A stretch of 64,000 nucleotides of DNA from Tubulanus polymorphus. Its lineage: Eukaryota > Nemertea > Palaeonemertea > Tubulaniformes > Tubulanidae. This document shows positions 19,201-33,255 of the stretch, piece after piece. Each line of letters starts with the position of its first letter. Within the stretch, counting starts at the first letter, position 1. The notes under the pieces were generated by a model, which was not told where the DNA came from, did not search any database, and saw only the letters and a program-made list of their open reading frames with translations. The translations under genes were made by a program, and so were the position numbers. Where the stretch lies: the NCBI RefSeq assembly GCF_964204645.1, contig NW_027437462.1, positions 27,001 to 91,000 of the forward strand. Reading direction: 5' to 3'.

Positions 19201-22200
19201 GGATGGATAAATAGAGAGATAATCAGTGCTGCTGGATGGATAAATAGAGAGATAATCAGTGAGGCTGGATGGATAAATAGAGAGATAATCAGTGAGGCTG
19301 GATGGATAAATAGAGAGATAATCAGTGCTGCTGGATGGATAAATAGAGAGATAATCAGTGAGGCTTGGATGGATAGATAGAGAGATAATCAGTGAGGCTG
19401 GATGGATAAATAGAGAGATAATCAGTGCTGCTGGATGGATAAATAGAGAGATAATCAGTGAGGCTGGATGGATAAATAGAGAGATAATCAGTGAGGCTTG
19501 GATGGATAAATAGAGAGATAATCAGTGAGGCTGGATGGATAAATAGAGAGATAATCAGTGAGGCTTGGATGGATTAATAGAGAGATAATTCAGATATTTT
19601 TTTACCGTCTCCAAGATTTAAATCTACTGCTCCTTCTCCTTGAACTTCTTCGATTTTTGCTTTAATCAAACTCAATCTTTCATTTCTCAATTCTTTCTCT
19701 TTTGTTTTACAATTCAAAGTCGCGCTTTCGATGTCTTTATCGATCGTAGTTTGAATCACCTGAAACCAAACGACAACAATGTAAACCGTTTGATCGCTAT
19801 AGCGATTGAGATTGAGCTCGACGTAAACTTACGTAATCGAACCATTGAACTAAAGCAGCACATCGTTTATATGTAACGATATAACATTGCCAGGCGTGTT
19901 TATGACGATCGATATTCTGTAAATCGATATAAATATTCTCCGTCGCTCGTTCTAAAGTTTTTATCTCATCCGGTTTACAATACGGGAACGGAATATTATT
20001 CAAATATCTCTGAGCCGCTGTTATATTCTGAGACGCAGCCATCAAATTATTACGAGTTTCCGTGGCAACTTGGTATCTCAATTGTTGATTTCTACAAATT
20101 GAAATGAACATACTATATGAGATCGTAACGAGGGGTGATCGTAACCACGACGACAGCTGGTTGTATTGTTACGTACGTTTGAGGAGTTTGAAGTACATCT
20201 GCCCAGCGTTTAGTGGCAAACGCCAATTGATTGACAGCGTGAGCCAATAAGACACGCCCATTCGTCCATTTATATTTCGCTATAGCGATTCTTTGCTTTT
20301 TGTCTAACAATAAATCTAATTCAGATTCGAGTTTATTTTCTAATTGACTTCCGTAATTTCCATCAAATATTCCAGCTGTAAAATAAAGGGTGAAACTGAG
20401 GAGACTGATTTTGAGAGGATGTGATCTGAAATTAGGAATTGCTTTACCTAAAAGTTCATCTTGTTCCTGATAGATTTTATACAAATTTTCAGCTTCTGAT
20501 TTCAAACTTTCGACTTCTTTCACAAGTTTCTCATGTTGTTCTCGAACTCCGTGTAATTCTTTTTCCGCAATTTCTTGTTTATTCAACGCTTCCAAATATT
20601 CCTCCTATAAATTACAGTAACCCGTGACAACAGTAACCGATGACAACAGTAACGAGGGCGATGGAGAGAATATTTACCTGTTCTTTAGACATTTGAGTAT
20701 CAAATGATTCTTGTGTGTGGAAATAAGCTCGGACTGAAGGGTTCTGTAACTTCTCTACATCAGATCTTTCCTTCTCCCTAAAACACATACATTTACTTAT
20801 ACTGAATCAGACACTGGCACGCGAGCGAACTGAATCAGACACTGGCACGCGAGCGAACTGAATCAGACACTGGCACGCGAGCGAACTGAATCAGACACTG
20901 GCACGCGAGCGAACTGAATCAGACACTGGCACGCGAGCGAACTGAATCAGACACTGGCACGCGAGCGAACTGAATCAGACACTGGCACGCGAGCGAACTG
21001 AATCAGACACTGGCACGCGAGCGAACTGAATCATACACTGACACGCGAGCGAACTGAATCAGACACTGGCACGCGAGCGAACTGAATCAGACACTGGCAT
21101 GCGAGTGATTTACTTACGTTTGTGTTAAACATTGTTGATGATGCTGTTCTAACTGTTTTAATGTCTGTTCCACATCTTTTGCCGTATCTTGTTTCAGTTT
21201 CAAATTTCTAACGATATTTTGTGATTCGTACATCAATAATTTCTTCTCTAATTCGATATATCGTTTTAAAGTATCGATATTTAAATCCACAGGTTTATAC
21301 TGCAACAGATAAGATATCAGTGATAATTCTAAGATACAATTTGAAAGGATTCTGAGTGGAATCATTCAGTAGTGGAATCAGTGGGAGTGGAATCATTCAG
21401 GAGTGGAATCAGTGGGAGTGGAATCATTCAGTAGTGGAATCAGTGGGAGTGGAATCATTCAGTAGTGGAATCAGTGGGAGTGGAATTATACCTGTATATC
21501 TGTCTTTTCTTCTTGTTTCTGTAAAATTTTAAGCAAACGCAAAAATCGGTTAAAATTCAGTTAAATTGCGTCGAGCAAAAAGCAACATAAAAATACAATT
21601 GGTGTTAGAACAGAGGAATCTGTGGCAAGTGAGGATGAGGAGTCTGTGGCAAGTGAGGACAACACTTTCTTATTTACTACATTCTATAATCACCGATGAT
21701 CGATCTTGCTGCCATGGCGATGATTGTTGATTAACTGTTAGAGTATTGAACAAGTTTTCATTGTTGATGGTCGTCATGGAATCATGAATATCTTTATAAT
21801 CTGAAGCGGTAGATGAAGGTCGAGGGGTGGAAGGTATATATGAAGGTTGGGGGGTGGCAGGTAGTTGGTCAATGGATTCTTCTTCAGTGTCTCGATGCTG
21901 ATTGGTTGAATTGTCTTGTAACAATTGACAATCACCGGTTGTTTGTAATCTCCTATAGATGGCGATATCTTCATCAACAGTTGCCGTGGTGATCATGGCG
22001 TGGCTGACTATTGGTTTATGTTGCCGTAGTAACGCATTCCTCACAAACATTCGACATAGATTCAGATTTTCATCCCTGTTTCCATCGCTTTGATTCGTAT
22101 CTCTACCACCAGTTGGAGTATGATATAGTGAACTGTGAGCGGATGTTATACTAATTCGAGGAATATCGCAGTGCTGCCCTCTATTAGCGACCCCGGTATC

Positions 22201-22802
22201 AACTAATCTATTAAGCGGGGACTGTAAAATTTTGGAAATAAAGATAAAAAGATTTAAATGCGTTAGAGACAGAATTTGAATGTTACAATATTTACCCGCA
22301 CAGCTTCTGGATCTGCACCCCCAGTATCTGATTCATCATTGGCCACTAGAGGGGGCTGCTGAAATATCATACAAATATATTCACATACAAGAATTCAAGG
22401 GGTGTTGGGGGAAGTTTGGAGGGGGAGTTGGGGGTGTTTAGAGGGGGGAGGGTTAGGGTTAGGGTTATACGGAGTGCTTACCTTCTCAGGTGTAGTCGGT
22501 ATATTATGTTGTTGTGATGTTGAATTATTCTGTTGTTGAGGAGGAACGTTCGCTATCGGACGATCAAACTGCTGCTGCTGCTGAGGAGGAGGAGGCACCT
22601 GTTGTTGATGATGAGGAGGAGGCACCTGCTGTTGATGAGGAGGCACCTGCTGTTGTTGCTGATGATAAAATTGCTGCTGCTGCTGCTGCTGGTGATGCTG
22701 ATGTTGATAATGCTGTTGTTGTGGATATTGTTTATGTCCCACGTGTCCTTGAGCTCTAACAGATACTGGTGATCCTGCTGAAGTGCTTACACCACAACCC
22801 AT
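16263..22802 (-). CDS. Uncharacterised coiled-coil protein with MGC N-terminus and polyQ
   Basis: Thirteen minus-strand exons: 22482-22802 (ATG 22800-22802), 22296-22358, about 21694-22221, 21492-21518, 21118-21299, 20678-20777, 20448-20604, 20177-20375, 19833-20091, 19606-19759, 17069-17166, 16505-16679 and 16263-16420. The protein begins MGCGVSTSAG, a plausible N-myristoylation and palmitoylation site, followed by a Gln/His/Pro-rich region. The middle is a long helical coiled coil (YIELEKKLLMYESQ, EIAEKELHGVREQHEKLVKE) and a globular-looking block (KYKWTNGRVLLAHAVNQL, AAQRYLNNIPFPYCKPDE, RCAALVQWFDYV). It ends with an acidic linker and a basic tail (LRARRSRKKR). I do not recognise the family. 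The third exon can instead be read through its donor to a stop at 21670, which would give a short isoform. Membrane tethering is inference. Confidence 0.75.
16690..17012. repeat. 32-bp palindromic minisatellite, ten copies
   Basis: Each unit holds GTGACAG CTA CTGTCAC, a perfect 7-bp inverted repeat with a 3-base loop, followed by AGATAGACCGTGTTA-like spacer. It lies in the intron between the 16505-16679 and 17069-17166 exons of the coiled-coil gene. Confidence 0.95.
17195..19590. repeat. 33/34-bp minisatellite, about 72 copies
   Basis: Units are built on GGATAAATAGAGAGATAATC followed by AGTGAGGCTGGAT or AGTGCTGCTGGAT. A one-base-longer GGCTTGGAT variant occurs in scattered units and in several pairs, hinting at higher-order structure. 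The array fills one intron of the coiled-coil gene (17167-19605). Confidence 0.97.
20805..21112. repeat. 28-bp minisatellite, about 11 copies
   Basis: Nearly identical copies of ACTGAATCAGACACTGGCAC followed by GCGAGCGA lie in the intron between exons 20678-20777 and 21118-21299. The near identity suggests recent expansion. Confidence 0.95.
21362..21488. repeat. 31-bp tandem repeat, four copies
   Basis: Copies of TCATTCAGTAGTGGAATCAG followed by TGGGAGTGGAA occupy the intron between the 27-bp exon at 21492-21518 and the 21118-21299 exon. Confidence 0.9.
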
Positions 22803-23666
22803 GATGCTGACCCTGGCCTCTGTCCCCTGCAGTTGCTGGCTGGTGCTGTATGTAAAAGTGTTGTTGTAAACCTCTCTCTCTCTCTCTCTCTAAGATAGCA
22901 GAATTGAGATGAGACCGTGTAGGCGTAGGCCACTTTTAAATCCAGTTCAACCTCGGAATAAACTTAAGGCCACAATTAGAGTTTCTGGTGAATGGATAAC
23001 AATCAAATTTAATACCTCGTTTTGAAGTTTAAGCCTCAAAAACTGATATCACAAGTCGCCATGTTATCAAAATATTTATATAAATGACGTAGTCATGGCA
23101 ACCACGTCAATATCTAGGACGTATTTTGATAAATTTTATTGAAATTTTGTTTCCATCGATCGATTTCATTATAAGGTATCCCTTTTTCAAAAGGTAGAAA
23201 AAACATTTATTATGAATTAGTATGTGAAAATTTACCAATAAAGTTAATTTACGATTTATCTCTGGTGCTTAGGATTTAACCACTCACCGGGTTTTGTTTC
23301 CTTGCATCTAACCCTACAGGTGCTGCCATCTATCGACAATAACCCTAACCCTAATATCAGTGCTGCCATCTATCGGCAATAACCCTAACCCTAATTCTCC
23401 GTAACCCTAACTTGAATCGACGCATGCGCAGATCGGAGGGCGTAGATCCGCCATATTGGATTTCCGTGGATTAGAATTTCGCAAAAAATAAACAGTATCG
23501 GTGTTAATCGAAGCCATCATACATCGAATCAGCATCGAAATATAACCGAAAATATTTCACGAGTTCAAAATTTATTAAAATTTCTACCGTTTCCGTCCTC
23601 GATCTCAGTTTATCACCGGAAATCTAAACACTTCCGGGTTAGCTGTCAAATAAACAAAACGTCAAA
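22803..23666. promoter_or_regulatory. Bidirectional promoter region between the coiled-coil gene and Rab11
   Basis: The two genes start head to head 865 bases apart. The interval has a CT dinucleotide run (about 22873-22892), two telomere-like CCCTAA blocks (about 23340-23410), an NRF1-like CGCATGCGCA at 23421-23430 and a YY1-like CCGCCATATTGGA about 20 bases later. The last two lie near the presumed Rab11 transcription start. Bidirectional use is inference. Confidence 0.5.
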
Positions 23667-26278
<2,612 letters not shown>

Positions 26279-26611
26279 ATTAAACACCTATAGGTGGCGC
26301 CGCCAGTTCCGGTTCGTAAATTGTATAAAAATACTTCATGAATCACTCAATAGATGGAGTTACAATCACGTGTAGTTGTTAGTTGTATCGTGTAAATGTA
26401 GATGGCGTTAGTTATCAGAGTTTGCACTTTTAGTGGTACCTTTTTACACCGACTTTTCCTCCCTCTATCAATAAATATAAATAGCATGTTTTATTATTTT
26501 CTATTCCTACCTGTTTTCTGTTGCTATGGTGTTTGTCGTGTGTTCGCTCGTCGCTCACCGGTTGCTATGTGGCTCACTAGTTGCTATGGTTATATCGTTA
26601 TTCTGTTACAG

Positions 26612-26748
26612 AGATCTATCGTATCGTATCTCAGAAGCCGTTGCCGTCAGCAGACGATGAGAACATCAGTTCAAACGTACAAACAATTCGCGTCGAACCG
26701 ACTGAAAATATGAACGAACGTAAAAAAATATTCTGTTGTAATATGTAA
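26612..26748 (+). CDS. RAB11: Alternative Rab11 last exon, second copy
   Basis: After a TCTGTTACAG acceptor the frame reads EIYRIVSQKPLPSADDEN, then SNVQTIRVEPTENMNERKK, and ends FCCNM then TAA. The first nine residues repeat those of the exon at 26142, and the phase is the same (one base carried in). It shares IRVEPTEN with the first copy, showing that the two arose by tandem exon duplication. The CC prenylation motif is kept. Confidence 0.8.
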
Positions 26749-27417
26749 CCAATGACGACGACGGCGACAACAATTTGGATTCTTTCACCGTGGCAACAAT
26801 GATGACAACTGATGATAAAACGTGTGCATGAACTATAACAATACGTGGAAGCGGTTTGTTGTTGTTGCTATGGTTACGGCGGACTGTACAGTAGTGTTTC
26901 TGTACTTAAAATACATATCAAACATTGACGTTTAGCGCGGCGTGGCTGATTAGGGGTTAACGTCCGGGGTCGACTGACTTGTATTTTACAGGAGAATGTG
27001 ACATTCCAATTACACACCCCTCTCTCAACTGATATAGTGTCGTCATCTGTAGTTTTCATTTATTGACATAAAGATGGCGCCACGTGTAACTGGCGCACCG
27101 TGTTATCTTTAAAATAAATATAAATTATATGAAAATTGATTATTATTATTAATTATAGAGAAGAATTGTAAGATATAAAACACTAAAAAAACATTCATTC
27201 ATTTTTTGCTTCTGTCAATAAAAATATTGTAAATTTATTACCAAATATTTCGACTTTCATCCAGTATATATCGGTTCTTATTGTTGCTGCAAGATGGCAG
27301 CACTATCTACTATCGGGTTATTTCTGCAACGAATGAATACACTACTAGCTCCATCTTGTGGTAACGTTTATAATTAGATATTGGAAGAGTTATTGTTGTA
27401 TTTTTGTTTCGTTGCAG

Positions 27418-27551
27418 AAATTTACCGTATTGTAAGTCAGAAACAAATCCGGGATAGTTCGGATAACGAATCTCCTAGTTCGAACAGTCAACCCGTAATA
27501 CCGCTCACAGATGGCGCCGGTGATCGCAAAAAACAATGCTGTTCTACCTGA
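27418..27551 (+). CDS. RAB11: Alternative Rab11 last exon, third copy
   Basis: After TTTCGTTGCAG the frame reads EIYRIVSQKQIRDSSDNES, then SQPVIPLTDGAGDRKK, and ends QCCST then TGA, again with the double Cys. It lacks the IRVEPTEN segment of the other two copies and resembles the vertebrate tail pattern more in layout than in sequence. It lies about 195 bases beyond an AATAAA at 27217-27222, so selection of this exon would require skipping that polyadenylation site. Confidence 0.8.
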
Positions 27552-28582
27552 TGGATATCGTCGTCGTGGCAACAACTTTAAACATTCAACAAAATAATTA
27601 ACTACCGCGCGTTACCATGATTACAATTATTGGATCAATTCTACAATAATGTGTATTAATCTAGAATCATTATACGGTTGCCATAGAAATGGCTTATTTA
27701 CTGTGTAACAATGCTTGCCGAATTATTGCACAAACACTTTTAACCCTGTAATTATGAAAACTTATCCAGAATTAATTATTTCGCTAATTCTCATTTTCGC
27801 TAGAATTAATGATAATCTTTGTATAATTTTCCTGCACATTTTTCATCATGGAATTTTTGTCTTGTTTATTTTTAATTGGTTTATTATTGATTCATGTTAC
27901 TATTGGGGATGTATATAAGTATGTATTAGTGGCGAGTAAGAATTGGATGAAGAGTTTTATAAAGAATGGATAATGATGAATCTAAGATGGCTGCTATACG
28001 ACCCTCAACTGTTAATATGTACTTCTTACAGTGTGGCTTATTGAATTGATTAGTACGGACGGTGGCGCCCCCTATTGACCTCCGGGCTCCCCGCGTCCCG
28101 CTCCTCTCTATAATTTAGTGTAAGTCTGTGTATATTGTGAATGTATGTATGCTGAAATATAAACTATATCAAATATAAACGGTTTTGTTCATTGTATTTA
28201 AATCTGCTGTTGCTGGTGGCGACATCGCTAAGGAGGGACAACTACAGGGGCCGTGTGAGGATGAATGCCACGTAAAAGCCTAGTATGAAATAATGTTTGT
28301 TTGGCTTCTGATTATTTGATCAATATTTTGTATCACTTCACTAATGCCGTGACAAAATTGTGAAAAGAAAGCGCAGATTAGGGCCTTGAAAATTTGTTTC
28401 CAAAAACTGACACTTAGCACTTGCTGCAAACCATGATAGAATACAAGGAACTTACTTTATAAATAGTAAGTTACAACTACTACTACAACGTTTCAGAGTG
28501 ATGTTTTCACTTTAGCGTGCGAAGTGACTCGTGTTCCTAACGCAGTATGCAGCACGGCTTGAAGAATATCATCAGGCCGCGT

Positions 28583-28705
28583 AGTCAGTAACCTGTCTGT
28601 GGTTTAGTTTAACGATCGGATATTTTCACATACCACATTGGTATAAGCCCATCCGATAATAAAAAGCTTACCACTAACGATTAGGTAACTAACTAGTACG
28701 GGCGG
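28583..28705 (+). repeat. Dispersed repeat, one of two copies in the window
   Basis: This stretch (AGTCAGTAACCTG, GTGGTTTAGTTT, TTGGTATAAGCCCATCCGAT, AAAAAGCTTACCA, AACGATTAGGTAACTAACTA) recurs in reverse orientation at about 44660-44800. GTGGTTTAGTTTAACG resembles a polymerase III box A, so a SINE is possible. Confidence 0.7.
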
Positions 28706-29084
28706 CCTAGTGTCCGACGAGTGACCGAGGCGGAGAGAAAGTGGTGGAAGCTGACTAACAGGTTATTGACACTGGAGGTCCCTGCTGTATCTGTGAGGGC
28801 ACAAAATCTCATGAATTCTTATCTTTTTAACCAATATCAGAATTCGTACATTGAGAATCATTGCGGCTTTTAAGTCTTTATCAATTGAGAGACTTAGTTT
28901 CACTGTAAATAAAGAATTAGCGATTGAATTGAGCGCGCTCCACCGTGCGCAATTTCCATATCGACCGTCAAGTTTTGCCCCTATGTATAACGATAGCGGG
29001 GAAAACGTGAACTAATATGATACTCGCTTGCCAGAGTCTTTAAACGTTAGTAATGGACGAACTAATTACCGATTTGCGGGCCGG

Positions 29085-29310
29085 ATTCCTAAGAAAATTC
29101 TCAAAATCTTTAGCTGCCCTGAAACAATTGAACCAAAAAATTTTTCTATAAAAGAATTAACCTTAAAAGAGTAAATTTGAATCGGGATATTTCTAATATC
29201 GTCTGGCAGAGAGCGACAGGTGTTTGTATGTTCTCCGCTTATTTGCACGCAACTAAAATAATATCGAAGGAAGATATGGAGATTTTGATTATTCACATGA
29301 TAAATGATCA
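29085..29310 (-). mobile_element. Possible remnant of a non-LTR retrotransposon C-terminus
   Basis: The minus-strand frame contains CRSLPDDIRNIPIQIYSFKV followed by NSFIEKFF. A W/C-xSLP-xx-IR ... xF-K-x-L/F ending is typical of the extreme C-terminus of reverse-transcriptase polyproteins of LINE elements. Nothing else of the element is recognisable, so this is a weak call. Confidence 0.35.
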
Positions 29311-30475
29311 TTCAAAAATGTAAATGAATAATTTATTCTGTATATAAATACTAATTAATTGATGTGAAGTGAATTTTAGCTAAAAAAATTGAATATCGTT
29401 ACCTAAAAAATAAGGAAATATCATTCAAAAATTATAACATATTCATGGTATCATATTTAATCAGAATTAGGCGACACAGTTGTCCGTATTGTACGTAATA
29501 ATGAGATGTATATTCCAGCGGTAAATATGCGCCGCTATTTTAGTTCGCAGAAATTCCGCTATCGTTATTCATAGGGGCAGCACTGTACGGTTGAGATTTA
29601 GCTTAACCTCACTATCATACTATGGCATGCGAGCAATATGGATATTTTCTTAGCCGGATTTCGTTCATAATTTAACTCGATTTAATTGTGTATAAATAGT
29701 ACTATCACATTTTAAGCTTTATCTAAGAGGATCTCATTTTTAAAACGATTTATAAGCCATTTTTGATGGAACTCGTTTGTTAGCGGAATGTATTAGCATC
29801 CGGTAAAGCGGCCGACTCACTTGCCACAGGGAGAATTTGAGGCAAATTAAATTTTATTCTCCAAAGTTGTGCATTCAACCAACGCTACCATTAACGTTGC
29901 AGCACATGAACCATTAAACTTCCTATTTAGGTCGGCCCTTCTTGGTCAGGGTTAAAATCAAATTCTCCCTTATGAAACCAACTACAAATTTGGGCCAAAA
30001 ACTGGAAAAACTTCAGTTGAACCTCGTTAATACGACAAATCTGTGTAAAGACGAAACCAGAAAAAAAAATTCAGTAACAACCACCACAAAATTAGTGAAT
30101 AATTTATAGATAGATTTATTCATTTCAGTGAAAAATGTATCATGCATCAGAGTTAAATATCAAACTAAAGTCTTGCATAAAGCGAACATGTGATCAACTC
30201 CGCAATGAACTGACTGAACTAACCCAGGAATCGAAACCTGAAATCAGATTTACAATATCAGACATCAGATTTACAATATCAGACATCAGATTTATGACGC
30301 ATCAGTTTCACACATGTTTCTGGTGCGTTATGTTATTACAGTACAGTAGAGTCTGTTCCTAACTCAACAACTCTGAACCGTCGTGGAGAAATAAACTTGA
30401 AATTAAATTTCTTTCCAAAATATGGAGTGAGTGATGTTTTAGGAGTGTTTTAAATCTAGAGAAATCGAGACTTAC

Positions 30476-30561
30476 CTTAAACGGAAAGAATTCATCGTCC
30501 ATGTTTCCTAAACCTAAGGAGCCATGTTTATTTCTACCCCACACGTACAGATCATTGTTAT
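30476..30561 (-). pseudogene. Orphan exon resembling an RCC1 repeat
   Basis: A minus-strand block bounded by TTGTAG and GTAAGT reads NNDLYVWGRNKHGSLGLGN then MDDEFFPFK. The xLYVWGxNxxGxLGLG pattern is the signature of an RCC1 beta-propeller blade. No further blade could be found upstream or downstream, so this is either a stranded exon of a lost gene or part of a gene with very distant exons. Confidence 0.45.
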
Positions 30562-31087
30562 CTACAATATAATAACACTGTAAACAATGTAACATCATTC
30601 TAGACACTAAGCTAGGGATTGATAGAGAGAGGGAGCAGGGTTTATGTATAGAGGGGACCAGGGAGTTTCACAGAGTAAGTAGGCTTAAGAATAGAGATAG
30701 TGTGTCTCAGAAATCCCTATCCCTATGAACTAGCATGTCTCCAGCCTCGATTGCCTACGTACCTATTGATAACTATTAAAATGAGACATTAATTGCTAGC
30801 ATTTCTTCCATTAGTCACGGCTCTACTTGGTCCATCCTGGTTCATCTTGGTTTATCTGGGTTCGTCCTGGTTCATCTTGCACCATCTGCTCCACTGCATC
30901 AATGTCTGTATAATGTTCAAATCAATTATGGTAAAGGGGGAATCTGTGACCACCATAACATCCATCAATAGTTCCACCATATTGATGACAAACATCCTAA
31001 AAATATACATTAACTTTATAAATGTGAGTTAGAGTTAGAGTTAAGTCTAGTTACCGGTGTATCAGAGAAATGGCAATCTAAGGTACC

Positions 31088-31880
31088 CCCCAAAATGAGG
31101 GTTAGGGGTCAAATATTTACTGTCTCCAATTTCGATGAAATTTAGTATAGACATGTATTCTGGGGTACTGATCACAAATCTGAAAGAATTTTTAGGATCC
31201 GAGGCCCCAAAAATGAGAAATTCGAATTCTTAGGGGCATCCCCTAAATTTTCAAAAGGCCCTGGACCCAAGAGTTTTCGAGATATCCGAAATCTGATAGC
31301 AGATCTGGAATCAGCACCCCTGAAAATAGTAAGGACTAAAATTTTAAGCAAATCGAAGAGATTCGATTTTTTGGCCAAAAACGGCAAAAATCTAAGGTGT
31401 TAGTCCAGGAGTTTTTTTTGGGCAAAAAATTTTTTTTCCCCGATTCCTTCGAAACTTGGTAGGAAGATGTATTCCGAGGTGTTGATTCCGGATCCGCAAT
31501 CAGATTTTGAATCGGAATTCATCTTCATGGGCAAATAAGGGTTTTAATGCCCAAAACATGCACCCCAAAAATGGGGTACAAAGTCAAAATTTTTTTTTTG
31601 CCCAATCTTAATAAAATTTACTAGAGACATGTTTTTTGGGGTGCTGATCACGAAAATGAAGTTAGTTTTTGGATCCGAGGCCCAAAAAATGAGAAATTCG
31701 AATTTTTTGGAGGGACCCCCTAAATTTCCAAAAAGCCTTGGACCCCAGATCTTTCGAGATATTCAAAATCTGATTGCAGATTTGTAATCAGCACCCCTGA
31801 AAATAGAAAGGACTAAAATTTTAAGCAAATCGAAGAGATTCGAATTTTTGGCCAAAAATTGCAAAAATTTAAGAAAGAAA
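31088..31880. repeat. Diverged direct repeat with 476-base offset
   Basis: Two copies (about 31088-31400 and 31560-31878) share GGATCCGAGGCC at 31195 and 31671, ATCAGCACCCCTGAAAATAG and TTTTAAGCAAATCGAAGAGA. A shorter third block at about 31440-31540 repeats the GGTGTTGATTCCGGATCC theme. ATCAGCACCCC is the reverse complement of GGGGTGCTGAT in the same units, so inverted structure is nested inside the direct repeat. Confidence 0.8.
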
Positions 31881-32999
31881 GTTTTTGGATTGAAGTGCCA
31901 AACAAGAGAAATCCAGGATCTTATGTTTTTAGCCCCTTCAAATTGACCTGTAGATGTTTTTTTACAGCTGATATCAAATATTAGATCAATTTCAGATAGA
32001 AATTGATCAATTAACTAAAACCCATCAATTTTAGTAACTATCACGTGGTTTCAGACATCTACAAACATCTCTTTTCTCAAGAAGAAATTCAGTTATAACC
32101 ACGCACACAATTACTCAATGTATTAATGCTCGTATCTGTATCAAATACAATCAATGAAGCTAATAATTCCTAGTCACATTTTGTAAATTAAATTAATATT
32201 CAATTGTTGATGATCTTATTGATTTGTGTTTAAAGTCATAATTCAGTCAGAAGAATTCGAGTCTAGCTCAGTCTCAGTTAGTGCACTATCGCAGTAAATT
32301 TACCAGAATTAACTTTGTTTATAATTACAGGGGTTTTCAAAGATGTCACCAGTTGGAATTAAACTGTCTTGTTGTATTTGAAGTTATAAATGTGGGTATG
32401 TACAAGAAATAAGATTTTTTATTGTTTTCACTTTGGCCTTTAACTATTTTTTTCAATTTATCAGACAAATTAATTATTTGAGTCAATCAATTAATAAGTT
32501 GTCCGCACTCTTCTGACCCGCCACAAAACACTCAATGCTGTACAGTTTCTTGTGCCGTGGTCACGACTAGTATTTGTGATTGAATTGAATTGGTCACTTC
32601 AATACGTAATTTTGGATTTGGATTAATTAGGCGAAAATATTCACTGCAATCGATCTATTTACTCAATTTCTCATTATAATCGTTCATATTTCTTCTTTAA
32701 AACATCTAAATCGCTCCGAAATCAGCATTTATAACGAATAAATTCGGTAAAAACGGCAGAAATAAAACCGCGGAAGTCCACATAATCTACGAGTCGCGCG
32801 TCTAGAAACCTCGCATACCTAGGCTAGGCAGACCGTATTGTGCTGCTCTCAATGACTGCGGAGATTGGGTGAACTAATTACCAAACGACATACAAATTAG
32901 CTTGATCTGAGTCTATTATTCTTTTAGTTTATTTTAAATCCCATTACACATGAAATAAAAACAATATAGAGATGTTCAACAAATTTCACTCCGATACTA

Positions 33000-33100
33000 C
33001 ACTGTACGGTACGGTGCTGCCACTAATTTTGAGTTGGCGGCGACCTCGCGTACCTGTGTCACCTAACTGCTGTTTCACCGTACGGTGCTGCCACTAACTA
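33000..33100. promoter_or_regulatory. Paired palindromic promoter-like motif upstream of LYRM7
   Basis: GTACGGTACGGTGCTGCCAC (33004-33023) and CACCGTACGGTGCTGCCAC (33076-33094) sit about 70 bases apart, 110-250 bases upstream of the LYRM7 coding start. The same motif is found near the start of the gene at 59989. Function is unknown; the placement suggests a promoter element. Confidence 0.5.
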
Positions 33101-33255
33101 CATCGACGGTTAACATAAACACTATCAGCTTTTCGAGACTAACTGCAGGCCGCGAGGAATAATACATGCCATTTAGAGCATTTCCTGAAAGATAACGATA
33201 GATGGCGCGGCTGTCTATATCGGATGATCTGTGCGTACGCCGTAGTTGTTACCTG

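Larger units (their letters stand above)
27552..33200. other. Gene-poor interval with degraded repeats
   Basis: About 5.6 kb with no complete gene. It starts with probable Rab11 3' UTR (to about 28180), then AT-rich sequence carrying mobile-element remnants (28240-30000), an isolated RCC1-like exon (30476-30561), an internally repeated block (31088-31880) and the upstream region of LYRM7. Confidence 0.5.

Noticed and set aside
16690-21112. Regularly spaced repeats resembling CRISPR arrays
   Set aside because: Units are contiguous with no unique spacers, and the host is a eukaryote with spliced genes on both sides.
30940-31005. Second RCC1-like exon
   Set aside because: The minus-strand frame after TTTTTAG (DVCHQYGGTIDGCYGG) lacks the RCC1 signature and a matching donor.
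33202-33255. Upstream in-frame ATG for LYRM7 (MARLSISDD)
   Set aside because: It arises from an AGATGGCGC motif that recurs throughout the window, and family alignment starts near the later ATG. It remains possible.
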